From positions 5,884,962-5,948,961 of the forward strand of contig NC_008278.1 of assembly GCF_000058485.1 (NCBI RefSeq): DNA of 64,000 nucleotides. Reading direction: 5' to 3'. A program made the position numbers and the translations under genes. The stretch comes from Frankia alni ACN14a. Its GTDB lineage: Bacteria; Actinomycetota; Actinomycetes; Frankiales; Frankiaceae. A model generated the notes under the pieces. That model had not been told where the DNA came from. It saw nothing but the letters and a program-made list of their open reading frames with translations, and made no database searches. Each line of letters starts with the position of its first letter. Position 1 is the first letter of the stretch. Shown here one piece after another: positions 24,925 through 32,782 of this stretch.

Positions 24925-25976
24925 GGCGTGGCCTCGCCCAGGACGGTGTCACTCGACGTGATCATGGGCAGGTCCAGCACGGAGACGCAGCCGGGCGGCG
25001 CGGCGACCAGGGCGGCGAGCACGTTGATCGCCCGGGCCGCGTTGAGCTGGGCGTTGGCCGCCGCCGCCGCGGTCCCCTCCGGCCAGCTCAGGGTGGCGAC
25101 CAGCGGCGGGGAGGCGTCGAGTTCCACCGTCCACGCCGGCTCCCGCTCCGTCTCGCGCCAGCCGGCGCCGAGCTTGAGCACGGCGGTCTGCTCGTTGGTG
25201 ATCGTCAGGTAGGCGCTCGGCCCGCTGTAGGCGGTCCAGGTCCAGCGGACCCCGGCGACCGTGCCCGCCTCGACGGTCAGGCCGCTGCCGGGAAGCGTGA
25301 CGGTCTCGGTCGCCAGCGCGGTCCGTTTGTCCGTCTGCTCGATCCGGGTGAACGGGACGTGCAGCGCCGCGGCCACCATCCTCGCCGAGGATGTCATCAG
25401 CCACAGCCAGCCGGCGTCCAGCGCCGTGGCGCTCTCGGTCTCGCCGGGTGGCAGCCCGAGGCCCAGACCGTCACGCAGCTGCGCGGCGGACGGGTAGTGC
25501 GCCACGTGATTGCGCTGGACGGCGTCGATGTGCCGGACCGAGCCGGTGTAGCCGGTCAGGAAGATCGGCAGGACGTCGCTGATCAGGCCCGGGATGTTGC
25601 CGCCGGCGGCGAACGTGGCGCCGCCCGCGCGGCAGGCGTCGGCCAGCAGGGCCTGCTCCGGCTCGCCGTCGAGGAAGTAGCCGCCGAGCCCGGTGTAGAC
25701 GTTGATGCCGGCGGCGAGCAGCCGGGCGATCGACGCGGGGTCGTAGCCCTGCGCGCTCCAGATCGCCGCGTCGGGAGCCAGCGCGATGATCTCGTCGAGG
25801 CTGCGGGTGGTGGTGATGCCGAGCGGGGGGATGCCCACCACGTCACCGGCGTCGCGACCGGCCTTCTCCGCGCTGTGGACCAGGACCCCGACGAGCTCCA
25901 TCCGGGGGTGGCGGGCCAGCCGGCGGACGTTCTCGGCGCCGACCCCGCCGGTGAAGCACTGCACAACCTTGATCAT
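24921..25976 (-). CDS. DapB-like NAD(P)-dependent dehydrogenase/reductase
   Basis: A 351-residue oxidoreductase with an N-terminal Rossmann fold. The start IKVVQCFTGGVGAENVRRLA and HPRMELVGVLVHSAEKAGRD resemble dihydrodipicolinate-reductase-like and amino-acid dehydrogenase proteins of actinobacteria. A catalytic-domain stretch (GYFLDGEPEQALLADACRAG, then NIPGLISDVLP) follows. ATG at 25976 overlaps the upstream gene TGA (ATGA). The substrate is unknown; with the PanC-like ligase and solute-binding protein it forms a small uptake-and-conversion operon. Confidence 0.75.
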   Translation of the reverse strand: MIKVVQCFTGGVGAENVRRLARHPRMELVGVLVHSAEKAGRDAGDVVGIPPLGITTTRSLDEIIALAPDAAIWSAQGYDPASIARLLAAGINVYTGLGGYFLDGEPEQALLADACRAGGATFAAGGNIPGLISDVLPIFLTGYTGSVRHIDAVQRNHVAHYPSAAQLRDGLGLGLPPGETESATALDAGWLWLMTSSARMVAAALHVPFTRIEQTDKRTALATETVTLPGSGLTVEAGTVAGVRWTWTAYSGPSAYLTITNEQTAVLKLGAGWRETEREPAWTVELDASPPLVATLSWPEGTAAAAANAQLNAARAINVLAALVAAPPGCVSVLDLPMITSSDTVLGEATP

Positions 25977-27229
25977 CGCAGCGCCACCACCTGGGCGTCG
26001 GTGGCCTTGCCGGCGTCGAACCGTTCGAAGATGTTGCTGCTCGAGCACACCGAGATCAGCGGCGGGAGGGCCGTGCCGTCACAGGTGAAGGTGATCCCGT
26101 GCCCGATCGGCAGCGGCACGTTCTTCGCGCTCTTCACCGCCGCGATGACGGCGGCGGGGCTGACGTCACCGCGGATGCCCTGGGCCGCCCGGATGAACGA
26201 CATCATGCCCTGGTAGCCGATGCCGGCGTAGCCGCCCGTCGGGGTGTCCGGCGCGTACCTGGCCATGACCGCGTCGTAGCGCCGCACCTCGGGGTCATCC
26301 TTGCTGATCACGTCGTACGGGGTGGCGACCTGGGTGCCGTCGATGGCGGAGCCGACCGCGTCCAGGACGCTGCGCTCCACGCAGGGTTGGGTGATCAGTT
26401 TGTCGGCGCTGGTGCCGACGGTCTCCAGGGCCTTGATGACGCTGATGCACACCGTCGACTCGCCGATGACGGCGACCGCGTCGGGCTTGCGCCGCAGCGC
26501 CGCACTGACGATCGGGGTGGCGTCCGGGGTCCCGGCCGGGACCGTGGCGACCGTGAAGTCCACCCCGGCGGCCTTGAACGCCGGCGCCCCCAGCTGCTGG
26601 GCGGCACCGATGGCGGACGGGGAGTCGATGACGAACGCGGTGAACGACCGGTAGCCCTTGTCCTTGGCGTACTTCGCCCAGGCCCGCAGGATCGACGGGA
26701 AGCCGCCCGTCCAGACGAACGAGGCGGGCGAGGTCAGCTCGGGAGCCGTCGCGCCGTTGGCGGTGATGTACGGGATGCCGGCCCCGGTCACGATCGGCGC
26801 GATCGTCGCGCCCAGGCCCGTCGAGGTCACGACCAGCGCGTCCGCCTTCGCCTCGACCACCTTGTTGGCGCAGGTCCGGGCGGTCGCGACGTCCTCCCGC
26901 GTCGGGCAGGTCAGCACGATCTCGATCCGGTGGCCGCCGATGCCGCCGAGATTGTCGTTCGCGTAGCTGACCGCCGCCCTGGCCGCCGCGGTCGTCTCGG
27001 GCTGGCTGATCGCCGCCCCACCCTCGTTCGTGATGATCGCGACGCGCACCGGCGCCGACGCCGACGGCTTCGTGCCGGGAAAGAGGCTCGGGTCCGCCGA
27101 CGCGGCCGCTCCCCCCGCGGCGGAACCGCTCGATCCACAGGCGGCCGTCGTCAGGACGAGCGCAGAGAGCACCGTGCCGGCCAGCGCGCGCGGGACGAGG
27201 CCCGCGCGCCGTAACGGGATGATCGACAT
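25973..27229 (-). CDS. ABC-type substrate-binding lipoprotein (branched-chain amino acid type)
   Basis: A 418-residue lipoprotein with lipobox LTTAACGS near residue 31. The mature part is a periplasmic-binding-protein type I fold: VRVAIITNEGGAAISQPETT, LTCPTREDVATARTCANKVV and GIGYQGMMSFIRAAQG. Such proteins feed LivHM-type ABC importers, but no permease or ATPase gene is near, so it may use a distant transporter or act as a sensor. It starts the three-gene operon and is divergent from the alcohol dehydrogenase; the 276-bp promoter gap holds two inverted repeats. Confidence 0.88.
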   Translation of the reverse strand: MSIIPLRRAGLVPRALAGTVLSALVLTTAACGSSGSAAGGAAASADPSLFPGTKPSASAPVRVAIITNEGGAAISQPETTAAARAAVSYANDNLGGIGGHRIEIVLTCPTREDVATARTCANKVVEAKADALVVTSTGLGATIAPIVTGAGIPYITANGATAPELTSPASFVWTGGFPSILRAWAKYAKDKGYRSFTAFVIDSPSAIGAAQQLGAPAFKAAGVDFTVATVPAGTPDATPIVSAALRRKPDAVAVIGESTVCISVIKALETVGTSADKLITQPCVERSVLDAVGSAIDGTQVATPYDVISKDDPEVRRYDAVMARYAPDTPTGGYAGIGYQGMMSFIRAAQGIRGDVSPAAVIAAVKSAKNVPLPIGHGITFTCDGTALPPLISVCSSSNIFERFDAGKATDAQVVALR

Positions 27230-27332
27230 CGTCGGTCCTTTGCCTGGGAGTCGGGTTCTCCGCCGGGCGGTCGGCCTGTGCCGGACGTCACAGCGTTGAT
27301 CCAGGAAGGTAGAACTCCCACGCCACCCAAGT

Positions 27333-27430
27333 CAACGTTCGTTAGCCAGCAACCTTGCAAATCATCACGCTAGCCCTGTCTGATCAGGCTTGGAACTTGA
27401 CAGTTGACCACTGGAGCAAACGAACGTTAG
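27333..27430. promoter_or_regulatory. paired operator-like sites in divergent promoter
   Basis: CAACGTTCGTTAG (27333-27345) and CAAACGAACGTTAG (27417-27430) both carry the near-palindrome AACG-2-CGTT, in opposite orientation, 84 bp apart. They flank the promoters of the SBP operon and the dehydrogenase operon, so one TetR-like regulator probably controls both. A short CGCATCG/CGCCTCG repeat follows near 27463-27495. Confidence 0.6.
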
Positions 27431-27505
27431 CCTCCTCTTCGCACCCATCCCGTTCCGCCTCGCCTCGCATCGCCTCGCATCGCATCGCATCGGAGCAGGC
27501 CAACC

Positions 27506-28582
27506 ATGAGCGTCGGCATCGCCACTGCCGTGGGCACCTTCACGACCGCGGAGTTGGAGACCATCCCCCCGGGACCGCACGACGTCGTCGTCGCGGTCGG
27601 CGCCAGCGGGATCTGCGCCAGCGACCACAGCGTGCTCGCCGGCCACCTGCCCTTCGGGCTGCCGTTGGTGCTCGGGCACGAGTTGGCCGGACGGGTGGTC
27701 GAGGTCGGTACGGACGTCAGCCGCGTCCGCGTCGGCGACCGCGTCGTCGGGGCATCGATCCCCGCCTGCGGGCGGTGCTGGTGGTGCCGCCGGCACCTGA
27801 AGTACCTGTGCGCGCAGACGCCGGCCATCTGGGCGGCGCCGCGCTACCGGACCGACGGCGGGCATGCCGTCAGCGCGTTCTGCGGGCTCGGCTCCTTCGC
27901 CGAGACGACCACCGTGCACGAGCTGTCCGTGGTCCCGGTCGGCACCGACCTTCCCGACGAGCAGCTCGCGCTGATCGGCTGCGGCGTCGTCACCGGTGCG
28001 GGAGCGGTCTTCAACACCGCACGGGTCTCCCCCGGCGACGAGATCGCCGTCGTGGGCGCCGGCGCCGTCGGACTCGCCGTGATCCAGGCCGCCGCCATCG
28101 CCGGGGCGAGCCGCATCGTTGCGATCGAACCCGTCCCGGCCAAGCGTCGGCTGGCGGCGGACCTCGGCGCGACGGACGTGCTGGACCCGACGACCACCGA
28201 CGACGTCGTCGGAACCGTCCGGGACCTCACCGCCGGCCGCGGGGTCGACGCGGCGTTCGAGGCGGCGGGACGCGTCGACACGACGCTGGCCGCCTACCGG
28301 ATGACCCGCGCGGCGGGAACCGTCGTCGCCGTCGGAGCGGCGGAGGCGACGGCGGTCCTCGCCCTGGGCGCCTGGGAGCACGTCAGCAGCGGCCGAAACT
28401 TCACCAGCGCGGTGTACGGCTCCGCCGACATCGACGTCGACTTCCCGCTGCTGGTGCGCCTGGCGGAGGCCGGCCGCCTGAACCTCGAACGGCTCGTCTC
28501 CACGCGCATCGGCCTGTCGGCCGCCGACATCACCGCCGCGTTCGCCGACACCGAGTCCGTCCGCTCCGTGATCCTCCCCTGA
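27506..28582 (+). CDS. zinc-dependent alcohol dehydrogenase
   Basis: A 358-residue MDR-family protein. Catalytic zinc ligands are in GICASDHSV (Cys) and [13 protein letters not shown] (His-Glu). The structural-zinc lobe is [15 protein letters not shown]. The NAD-binding turn is [15 protein letters not shown]. Likely oxidises an alcohol or reduces an aldehyde with NAD. It starts a group with an SDR and an LLM oxidoreductase, suggesting a catabolic pathway; promoter shared with the SBP operon. Confidence 0.9.
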   Translation: MSVGIATAVGTFTTAELETIPPGPHDVVVAVGASGICASDHSVLAGHLPFGLPLVLGHELAGRVVEVGTDVSRVRVGDRVVGASIPACGRCWWCRRHLKYLCAQTPAIWAAPRYRTDGGHAVSAFCGLGSFAETTTVHELSVVPVGTDLPDEQLALIGCGVVTGAGAVFNTARVSPGDEIAVVGAGAVGLAVIQAAAIAGASRIVAIEPVPAKRRLAADLGATDVLDPTTTDDVVGTVRDLTAGRGVDAAFEAAGRVDTTLAAYRMTRAAGTVVAVGAAEATAVLALGAWEHVSSGRNFTSAVYGSADIDVDFPLLVRLAEAGRLNLERLVSTRIGLSAADITAAFADTESVRSVILP

Positions 28583-28629
28583 CCGCCCGACGAGAACGGC
28601 ACCGCCGCCGTTCCCCGCGAAAGGCTGAC

Positions 28630-29370
28630 ATGACACTCTCCGGCAAGACCGCGCTCGTCACCGGCGCCGGCCGTGGCATCGGCCGCGCGATCGCCCGTCG
28701 GCTCGCCCGCGACGGCGCGGCCGTCATCGTGAACTACGCGAGCAGCGCCGAGCAGGCCGCCAGCCTGGTCAAGGAGATCGAGGCGGCCGGCGGCGACGCC
28801 TGGGCGGAGCAGGCCGACGTCGCCGATCTGGCCCAGATCGACGATCTGTTCACGCGAATCCAGGCCCGCACCGACCGCGTCGACGTCCTCGTCAACAACG
28901 CCGGACGCGGGGCCGGTGGCATGCCGGCCCTGGCCGCGACGACGCCGACCATCTACGACTCCACCTTCGGCCTCAACGCCCGCGGCCTGTTCTTCGTGAC
29001 GCAGGGGGCGGTCGCGCTCATGCCCGACGGCGGGCGCGTCATCAGCATCAGCAGCGGCAGCTCGTCGACCCGCCAGCCCGGACTGTCGGCCTACGCGGGC
29101 AGCAAGGCGGCGATCGAGGCCTTCACCCGCGTCTGGGCCACCGAGCTGGCCCCCCGCAAGGTGACGGTGAACGCGGTGGTCCCCGGCATCGTGGACACCG
29201 ATCTGATCCGCAACGGGATGACTCCACAGCTCGCCGAGCACTACGGCAGCCTGGTCCCGCTCGGCCGGCTCGGACAGCCTGAGGACATCGCGGACGTGGT
29301 GGCCTTCCTCGCCGGCGACGACGCCCGCTGGATCACCGGCCAGTGCGTGACAGCCAGCGGCGGCGCCTGA
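28630..29370 (+). CDS. short-chain dehydrogenase/reductase
   Basis: A 246-residue SDR: cofactor motif TGAGRGIG near residue 12, NNAG at about 87, catalytic Ser in SISSGSS and the YAGSK active site. The ATG at 28630 follows AAAGG. It lies 47 bp after the alcohol dehydrogenase and likely acts in the same pathway. Substrate unknown. Confidence 0.92.
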   Translation: MTLSGKTALVTGAGRGIGRAIARRLARDGAAVIVNYASSAEQAASLVKEIEAAGGDAWAEQADVADLAQIDDLFTRIQARTDRVDVLVNNAGRGAGGMPALAATTPTIYDSTFGLNARGLFFVTQGAVALMPDGGRVISISSGSSSTRQPGLSAYAGSKAAIEAFTRVWATELAPRKVTVNAVVPGIVDTDLIRNGMTPQLAEHYGSLVPLGRLGQPEDIADVVAFLAGDDARWITGQCVTASGGA

Positions 29371-29435
29371 CCGACAGCCCTGATCCCGTGCCCCTGATCC
29401 CGTGCCCTGGTCCAGTCGGCCTGGGCCAGTCCCCC

Positions 29436-29481
29436 TGATCCAGCAGCTCGCCTGCCTGCTTGATCCAGCAGCTCGCCTGCC
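29436..29481 (+). repeat. 25-bp-period tandem duplication
   Basis: TGATCCAGCAGCTCGCCTGCC occurs at 29436-29456 and 29461-29481 in the gap between the SDR and LLM genes. A smaller CTGATCCCGTGCCC duplication precedes it near 29380-29410. Probably replication slippage; the second copy ends 32 bp before the LLM start. Confidence 0.75.
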
Positions 29482-29513
29482 CGCCGCCCGCCATCGCAGT
29501 CAGGAGCGCCGTC

Positions 29514-30437
29514 GTGCACGTCACCGTCGAGTTCCCCGTGTCGGACCCGCACTACAGCCCCGAGCTGGTGACCGCGGCGGGGGTCACCCGGGTGGTCCAG
29601 GCGGCCGAGCGTCTCGGCTACGCGGCGGTCGCCTTCACCGAACACCCGGCGCCGTCGACGAAGTGGCTCAGGTCGGGCGGGCACGAGGCGCTCGACGTCG
29701 TCCCGGCGCTGGCGTTCTGCGCCGCGGCGACGACGCGGCTTCGCCTCATGACGTACCTGCTCGTGCTGCCGTACCGCAATCCCCTGCTCACCGCCCGGGC
29801 GGCGGCGACCGTGGACATCCTGTCCGCGGGCCGGTTGACCGTCGTCGTCGGAACCGGCTATCTGCGCTCGGAGTTCCGGGCCCTGGGCGTGGACTTCGAC
29901 GAGCGCAACCTGCTGTTCGACGAGGCCCTCGAGGTGCTGCGGGGGGTGTGGAGCCGATCCCCCTTCGACTATGAGGGCAGGCACTTCACCGCCGCCTCGA
30001 TCGCCTCGCTCCCGATGCCCGTCACGCCGGGCGGACCGCCGATCTGGGTCGGCGGCAACAGCGCCGTGGCCCGGCGCCGGGCGGCCCGGGTGCAGGGCTG
30101 GAGCCCCCTGATGATCCCCGACGCGATCGCCGGCACGACGCGCACGCCCGCCCTGACGACGTTCGCCCAGCTCAGGTCGGCGGTGACGGAAGTCAACGAG
30201 CTTGCCTCCCGGGAGCGCGGACGGGACGTCACCGTCGACGTCCAGCTCCAGTCCCTGCAGAGCACGTGGCTCCAGGACCCGAACGGCTCCCCCGACGAGC
30301 ACCTGAACTTCCTGGGCCAGGCCAGGGACGCGGGCGCCACCTGGTTCGTCGTGCAGCCCCCCGGACACAGCGTCGCGGCCTGCATCGAGGCCCTCGAGCG
30401 CTATGCCGAGGTCGTCCACCTCACGGGCGAGTCCTGA
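29514..30437 (+). CDS. LLM-class flavin-dependent oxidoreductase
   Basis: A 307-residue luciferase-like monooxygenase. HVTVEFPVSDPHYSPELV starts it; SLPMPVTPGGPPIWVGG and the RLGYAAVAFTEHPAPST region follow the family pattern, which may use F420 or FMN. The GTG at 29514 has AGGAG seven bases upstream (29502-29506). It is the third gene after the alcohol dehydrogenase and SDR. Substrate unknown. Confidence 0.88.
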   Translation: MHVTVEFPVSDPHYSPELVTAAGVTRVVQAAERLGYAAVAFTEHPAPSTKWLRSGGHEALDVVPALAFCAAATTRLRLMTYLLVLPYRNPLLTARAAATVDILSAGRLTVVVGTGYLRSEFRALGVDFDERNLLFDEALEVLRGVWSRSPFDYEGRHFTAASIASLPMPVTPGGPPIWVGGNSAVARRRAARVQGWSPLMIPDAIAGTTRTPALTTFAQLRSAVTEVNELASRERGRDVTVDVQLQSLQSTWLQDPNGSPDEHLNFLGQARDAGATWFVVQPPGHSVAACIEALERYAEVVHLTGES

Positions 30438-30591
30438 GCTGCGTCGTGTACGCGATCTGATTCGCGCTTGCCCGTGCCCGTCGGGGTTCAGGCGGAACCG
30501 TGCCGCGTAGAGTGATCCCTCCGTCACCTGCCTCGGGGAGGGAAAGATCGCGGGGATTCCGGGCGGTTCCCACGCGGCGCACATCGGGGCG

Positions 30592-31122
30592 ATGTCGGTG
30601 TCCCTGGGGCTGTCCCTGCTGGGGCTGGTGCCCGCTCTCCTCGCCCGGGAGCATCCTTCTCGTCCCGCTCGCTTCGACGCGGCCCCGCGGTCGACGGCAG
30701 CGCCAGCAGCGTCGGGCGCGCGTACGGGTCGAACGGGCCATGGTCGCGCTCGCACCCCGGCCGGATCTGTTGCCGGCCGATCGGGTCACGGAGAACTGCT
30801 GCGGCGGGAGCTGGCCAGGATCTACACCTCGTCCGCGGCAGCGGACCAGGTGCTGGCACGGGTGGATTATCCCCGGGAACAGCGTCCGAGCATCGACTAT
30901 CACCGGCCCGACGTCGCCTGGCGGGAGATATTCCATGACTTCGAGCTCGGAGTCGTCGCGGACCCGTATCGGCGCCTGCTCGCCGGAGCGCTCGAAACCT
31001 ACGGCGCGAATGTTGTGCTGCGGGACCTGGCGCACCGACACGGCGTTCCCGTTCCGCCGGCGCGGGCGCCCCTGCGACGGATCACGAACTTGAAACGATG
31101 GCTGCGCCGCCCGCCCGTCTGA
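30592..31122 (+). CDS. protein with effector-associated domain 1-like C-terminus
   Basis: A 176-residue protein. The N-terminus has a hydrophobic MSVSLGLSLLGLVPALL and a low-complexity Ala/Arg linker. The C-terminal 100 residues (LLRRELARIYTSSAAADQVL, VAWREIFHDFELG and RRLLAGALETYGANVVLRDL) match the helical pattern of EAD1, a short adaptor domain that recruits effector enzymes in bacterial conflict systems. No effector partner with EAD1 is adjacent; the TIR-WD40 gene is 29 kb away. The start is weakly supported. Confidence 0.6.
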   Translation: MSVSLGLSLLGLVPALLAREHPSRPARFDAAPRSTAAPAASGARTGRTGHGRARTPAGSVAGRSGHGELLRRELARIYTSSAAADQVLARVDYPREQRPSIDYHRPDVAWREIFHDFELGVVADPYRRLLAGALETYGANVVLRDLAHRHGVPVPPARAPLRRITNLKRWLRRPPV

Positions 31123-31300
31123 CGTCCGAGATGATGACCACCGCGGGCCAGCCGCCCCGGCAGGGCCCGCCCCGAGGCCGGGTTCGCCGTCGATCTCGAG
31201 CGGCATGTGGCGCAGCGGACAGCGGAACGGGGACTCCGGACGGCCCGGCTAGAGTTACGACGGTAGTACGGGGGGCCACACATACTCAGGGAGCACACGC

Positions 31301-31927
31301 ATGACCTCTGCCGTCGAGAGCATCGAGGCGACGGGCGTTCCCGGCCTCGACGAGGCCGGGCGCGCCCTGCTGTTCACCGAGGCCCGGACGGCGAACGCCT
31401 TCGCGGACACCCCGGTCAGCGACGAGGAACTCGCGGGCATCTGGGAGCTCACCCGGTGGGCGCCGACCAGCGCCAACCTGCAGCCGCTGCGGGTGACCTT
31501 CGTGCGCACGCCCGAGGGCAAGGAGCGGCTGCTGCCGCTGATGGCCGAGGGCAACCGGGTCAAGACCGCCTCGGCGCCCGTCACCGCCATCCTCGCCGTC
31601 GACTCGCGCTTCCATGAGCACGCCCCCACGCTGCTGCCGATCCGGCCGCAGATGAAGGACGTACTCGAGGCGGACGAGTCCCTGCGGACCACGATGGGCC
31701 AGTTCAACGCGCCCCTGCAGGCGGGCTACTTCATCCTCGCCATTCGTGCCCAGGGGCTCGTCGCCGGGCCGATGGCCGGCTTCGACGCCGCGGCGATCGA
31801 CGCCGAGTTCTACCCGGACGGCCGGTGGAAGTCCGTGCTCGTCGTCAACATCGGCCACCCCGGGGAGAACCCCTGGTTCGACCGGCTCCCCCGGCTCGAC
31901 CCCGCCGACGTCGTCCGCTGGGCCTGA
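31301..31927 (+). CDS. nitroreductase family protein, RutE-like
   Basis: A 208-residue flavin reductase. ELTRWAPTSANLQPLRVTFV is the FMN-binding start typical of RutE/HadB-like malonic semialdehyde reductases; GPMAGFDAAAIDAEFYPDG and SVLVVNIGHPGENPWF are the family end. Preceded by AGGGAG before the ATG at 31301. It probably reduces an aldehyde, quinone or nitro compound with NAD(P)H. Confidence 0.88.
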   Translation: MTSAVESIEATGVPGLDEAGRALLFTEARTANAFADTPVSDEELAGIWELTRWAPTSANLQPLRVTFVRTPEGKERLLPLMAEGNRVKTASAPVTAILAVDSRFHEHAPTLLPIRPQMKDVLEADESLRTTMGQFNAPLQAGYFILAIRAQGLVAGPMAGFDAAAIDAEFYPDGRWKSVLVVNIGHPGENPWFDRLPRLDPADVVRWA

Positions 31928-31978
31928 CCGCCGGCGCGGGCTGAAGAGGCCCGAGTCCAGCGTCTCGCGTCTCCGCAT

Positions 31979-32026
31979 CATCGCCGACGGCCACGTCGCC
32001 CCCAGGGCGACGAGCCGTCGGTGATG
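31979..32026. terminator. extended bidirectional hairpin terminator
   Basis: An almost continuous stem-loop: CATC-CCGACGGC-CGTCGCCC, loop CCA, then the complements with single-base bulges. It lies between the convergent nitroreductase (ends 31927) and sortase (ends 32081) genes. Confidence 0.7.
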
Positions 32027-32080
32027 GTCCGCATCGAGAACTCCGGACCACTCGTTACCAGAACGGCCGCCTGCTGGGGA

Positions 32081-32782
32081 CTAGTTCTTGGGGGTGGTCA
32101 TCCCCGGAGCCCTTGCCGTGGTGATGGAGACGAGTGAGGTGTACGCGACGACGTTGGACTGATAGCTGTGGGTCCGGGTGTCGAACACCCCTCCGCAGGT
32201 GACGAGTTGCAGCGCACTGTAGCCATGCGATCCGTATACCTGGCGTGCCGGAAACTGTCGTTTCGGATACGTCCTCACCGCGTTGACCTCGAAGTGCGCG
32301 ATCGCGCCGTCGGCCAATGTCACGTCGACCCGGTCACCCGCATTCAGGTACCGCAGCCGGAAGAAGACCGCCGGACCGCTGTGCGAGTCGACGTGACCCA
32401 GGATGACCGCCGAGCCCACCTGCCCGGGCGAGGGCCCGAGCCGGAACCAGCCCGGTTCCCGAAAATCGGTGGGTACCTGCACCGTGCGATCGGGATTGAG
32501 CCCCAGCGCGGACACCGGAACCTCCACCCCGATGGCCGGAATTCGCAACGCGACCGGAGTCGAGCGGACCGCCGTACTCACGGCCCGCCGTCCGTTCCCC
32601 CTGTTGTCGGTGGCCTCAGGCGGCCGTGCGGCCGAGGATTCCTCCGAGCCTTCCAGAACGGTTCGATGGCCGCGCAGGCCCGCCTCGAAACTCCCTCCCG
32701 CGATGAGCAGGAGCACAGCGGCGAGCGCCCACCAACGCCACGCCCGGCGCCGAACGGCCTCCGTCGCCCGGGCGGAGGTCAT
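32081..32782 (-). CDS. class F sortase, dedicated to the upstream DUF3494 protein
   Basis: A 233-residue sortase with an N-terminal membrane anchor (WWALAAVLLLIAGG). Catalytic His is in VILGHVDSHSG (about 129), Cys in LQLVTCGGVFDTRTHSY (about 197). The class F start RIPAIGVEVPVSALGL is present. The usual catalytic Arg position after the Cys motif reads THSYQSNVV; the nearest Arg is in FDTRT, so Arg placement is unusual. ATG at 32782 overlaps the substrate-gene TGA. It likely cuts the HPETG signal of that protein and attaches it to the cell wall. Confidence 0.88.
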   Translation of the reverse strand: MTSARATEAVRRRAWRWWALAAVLLLIAGGSFEAGLRGHRTVLEGSEESSAARPPEATDNRGNGRRAVSTAVRSTPVALRIPAIGVEVPVSALGLNPDRTVQVPTDFREPGWFRLGPSPGQVGSAVILGHVDSHSGPAVFFRLRYLNAGDRVDVTLADGAIAHFEVNAVRTYPKRQFPARQVYGSHGYSALQLVTCGGVFDTRTHSYQSNVVAYTSLVSITTARAPGMTTPKN

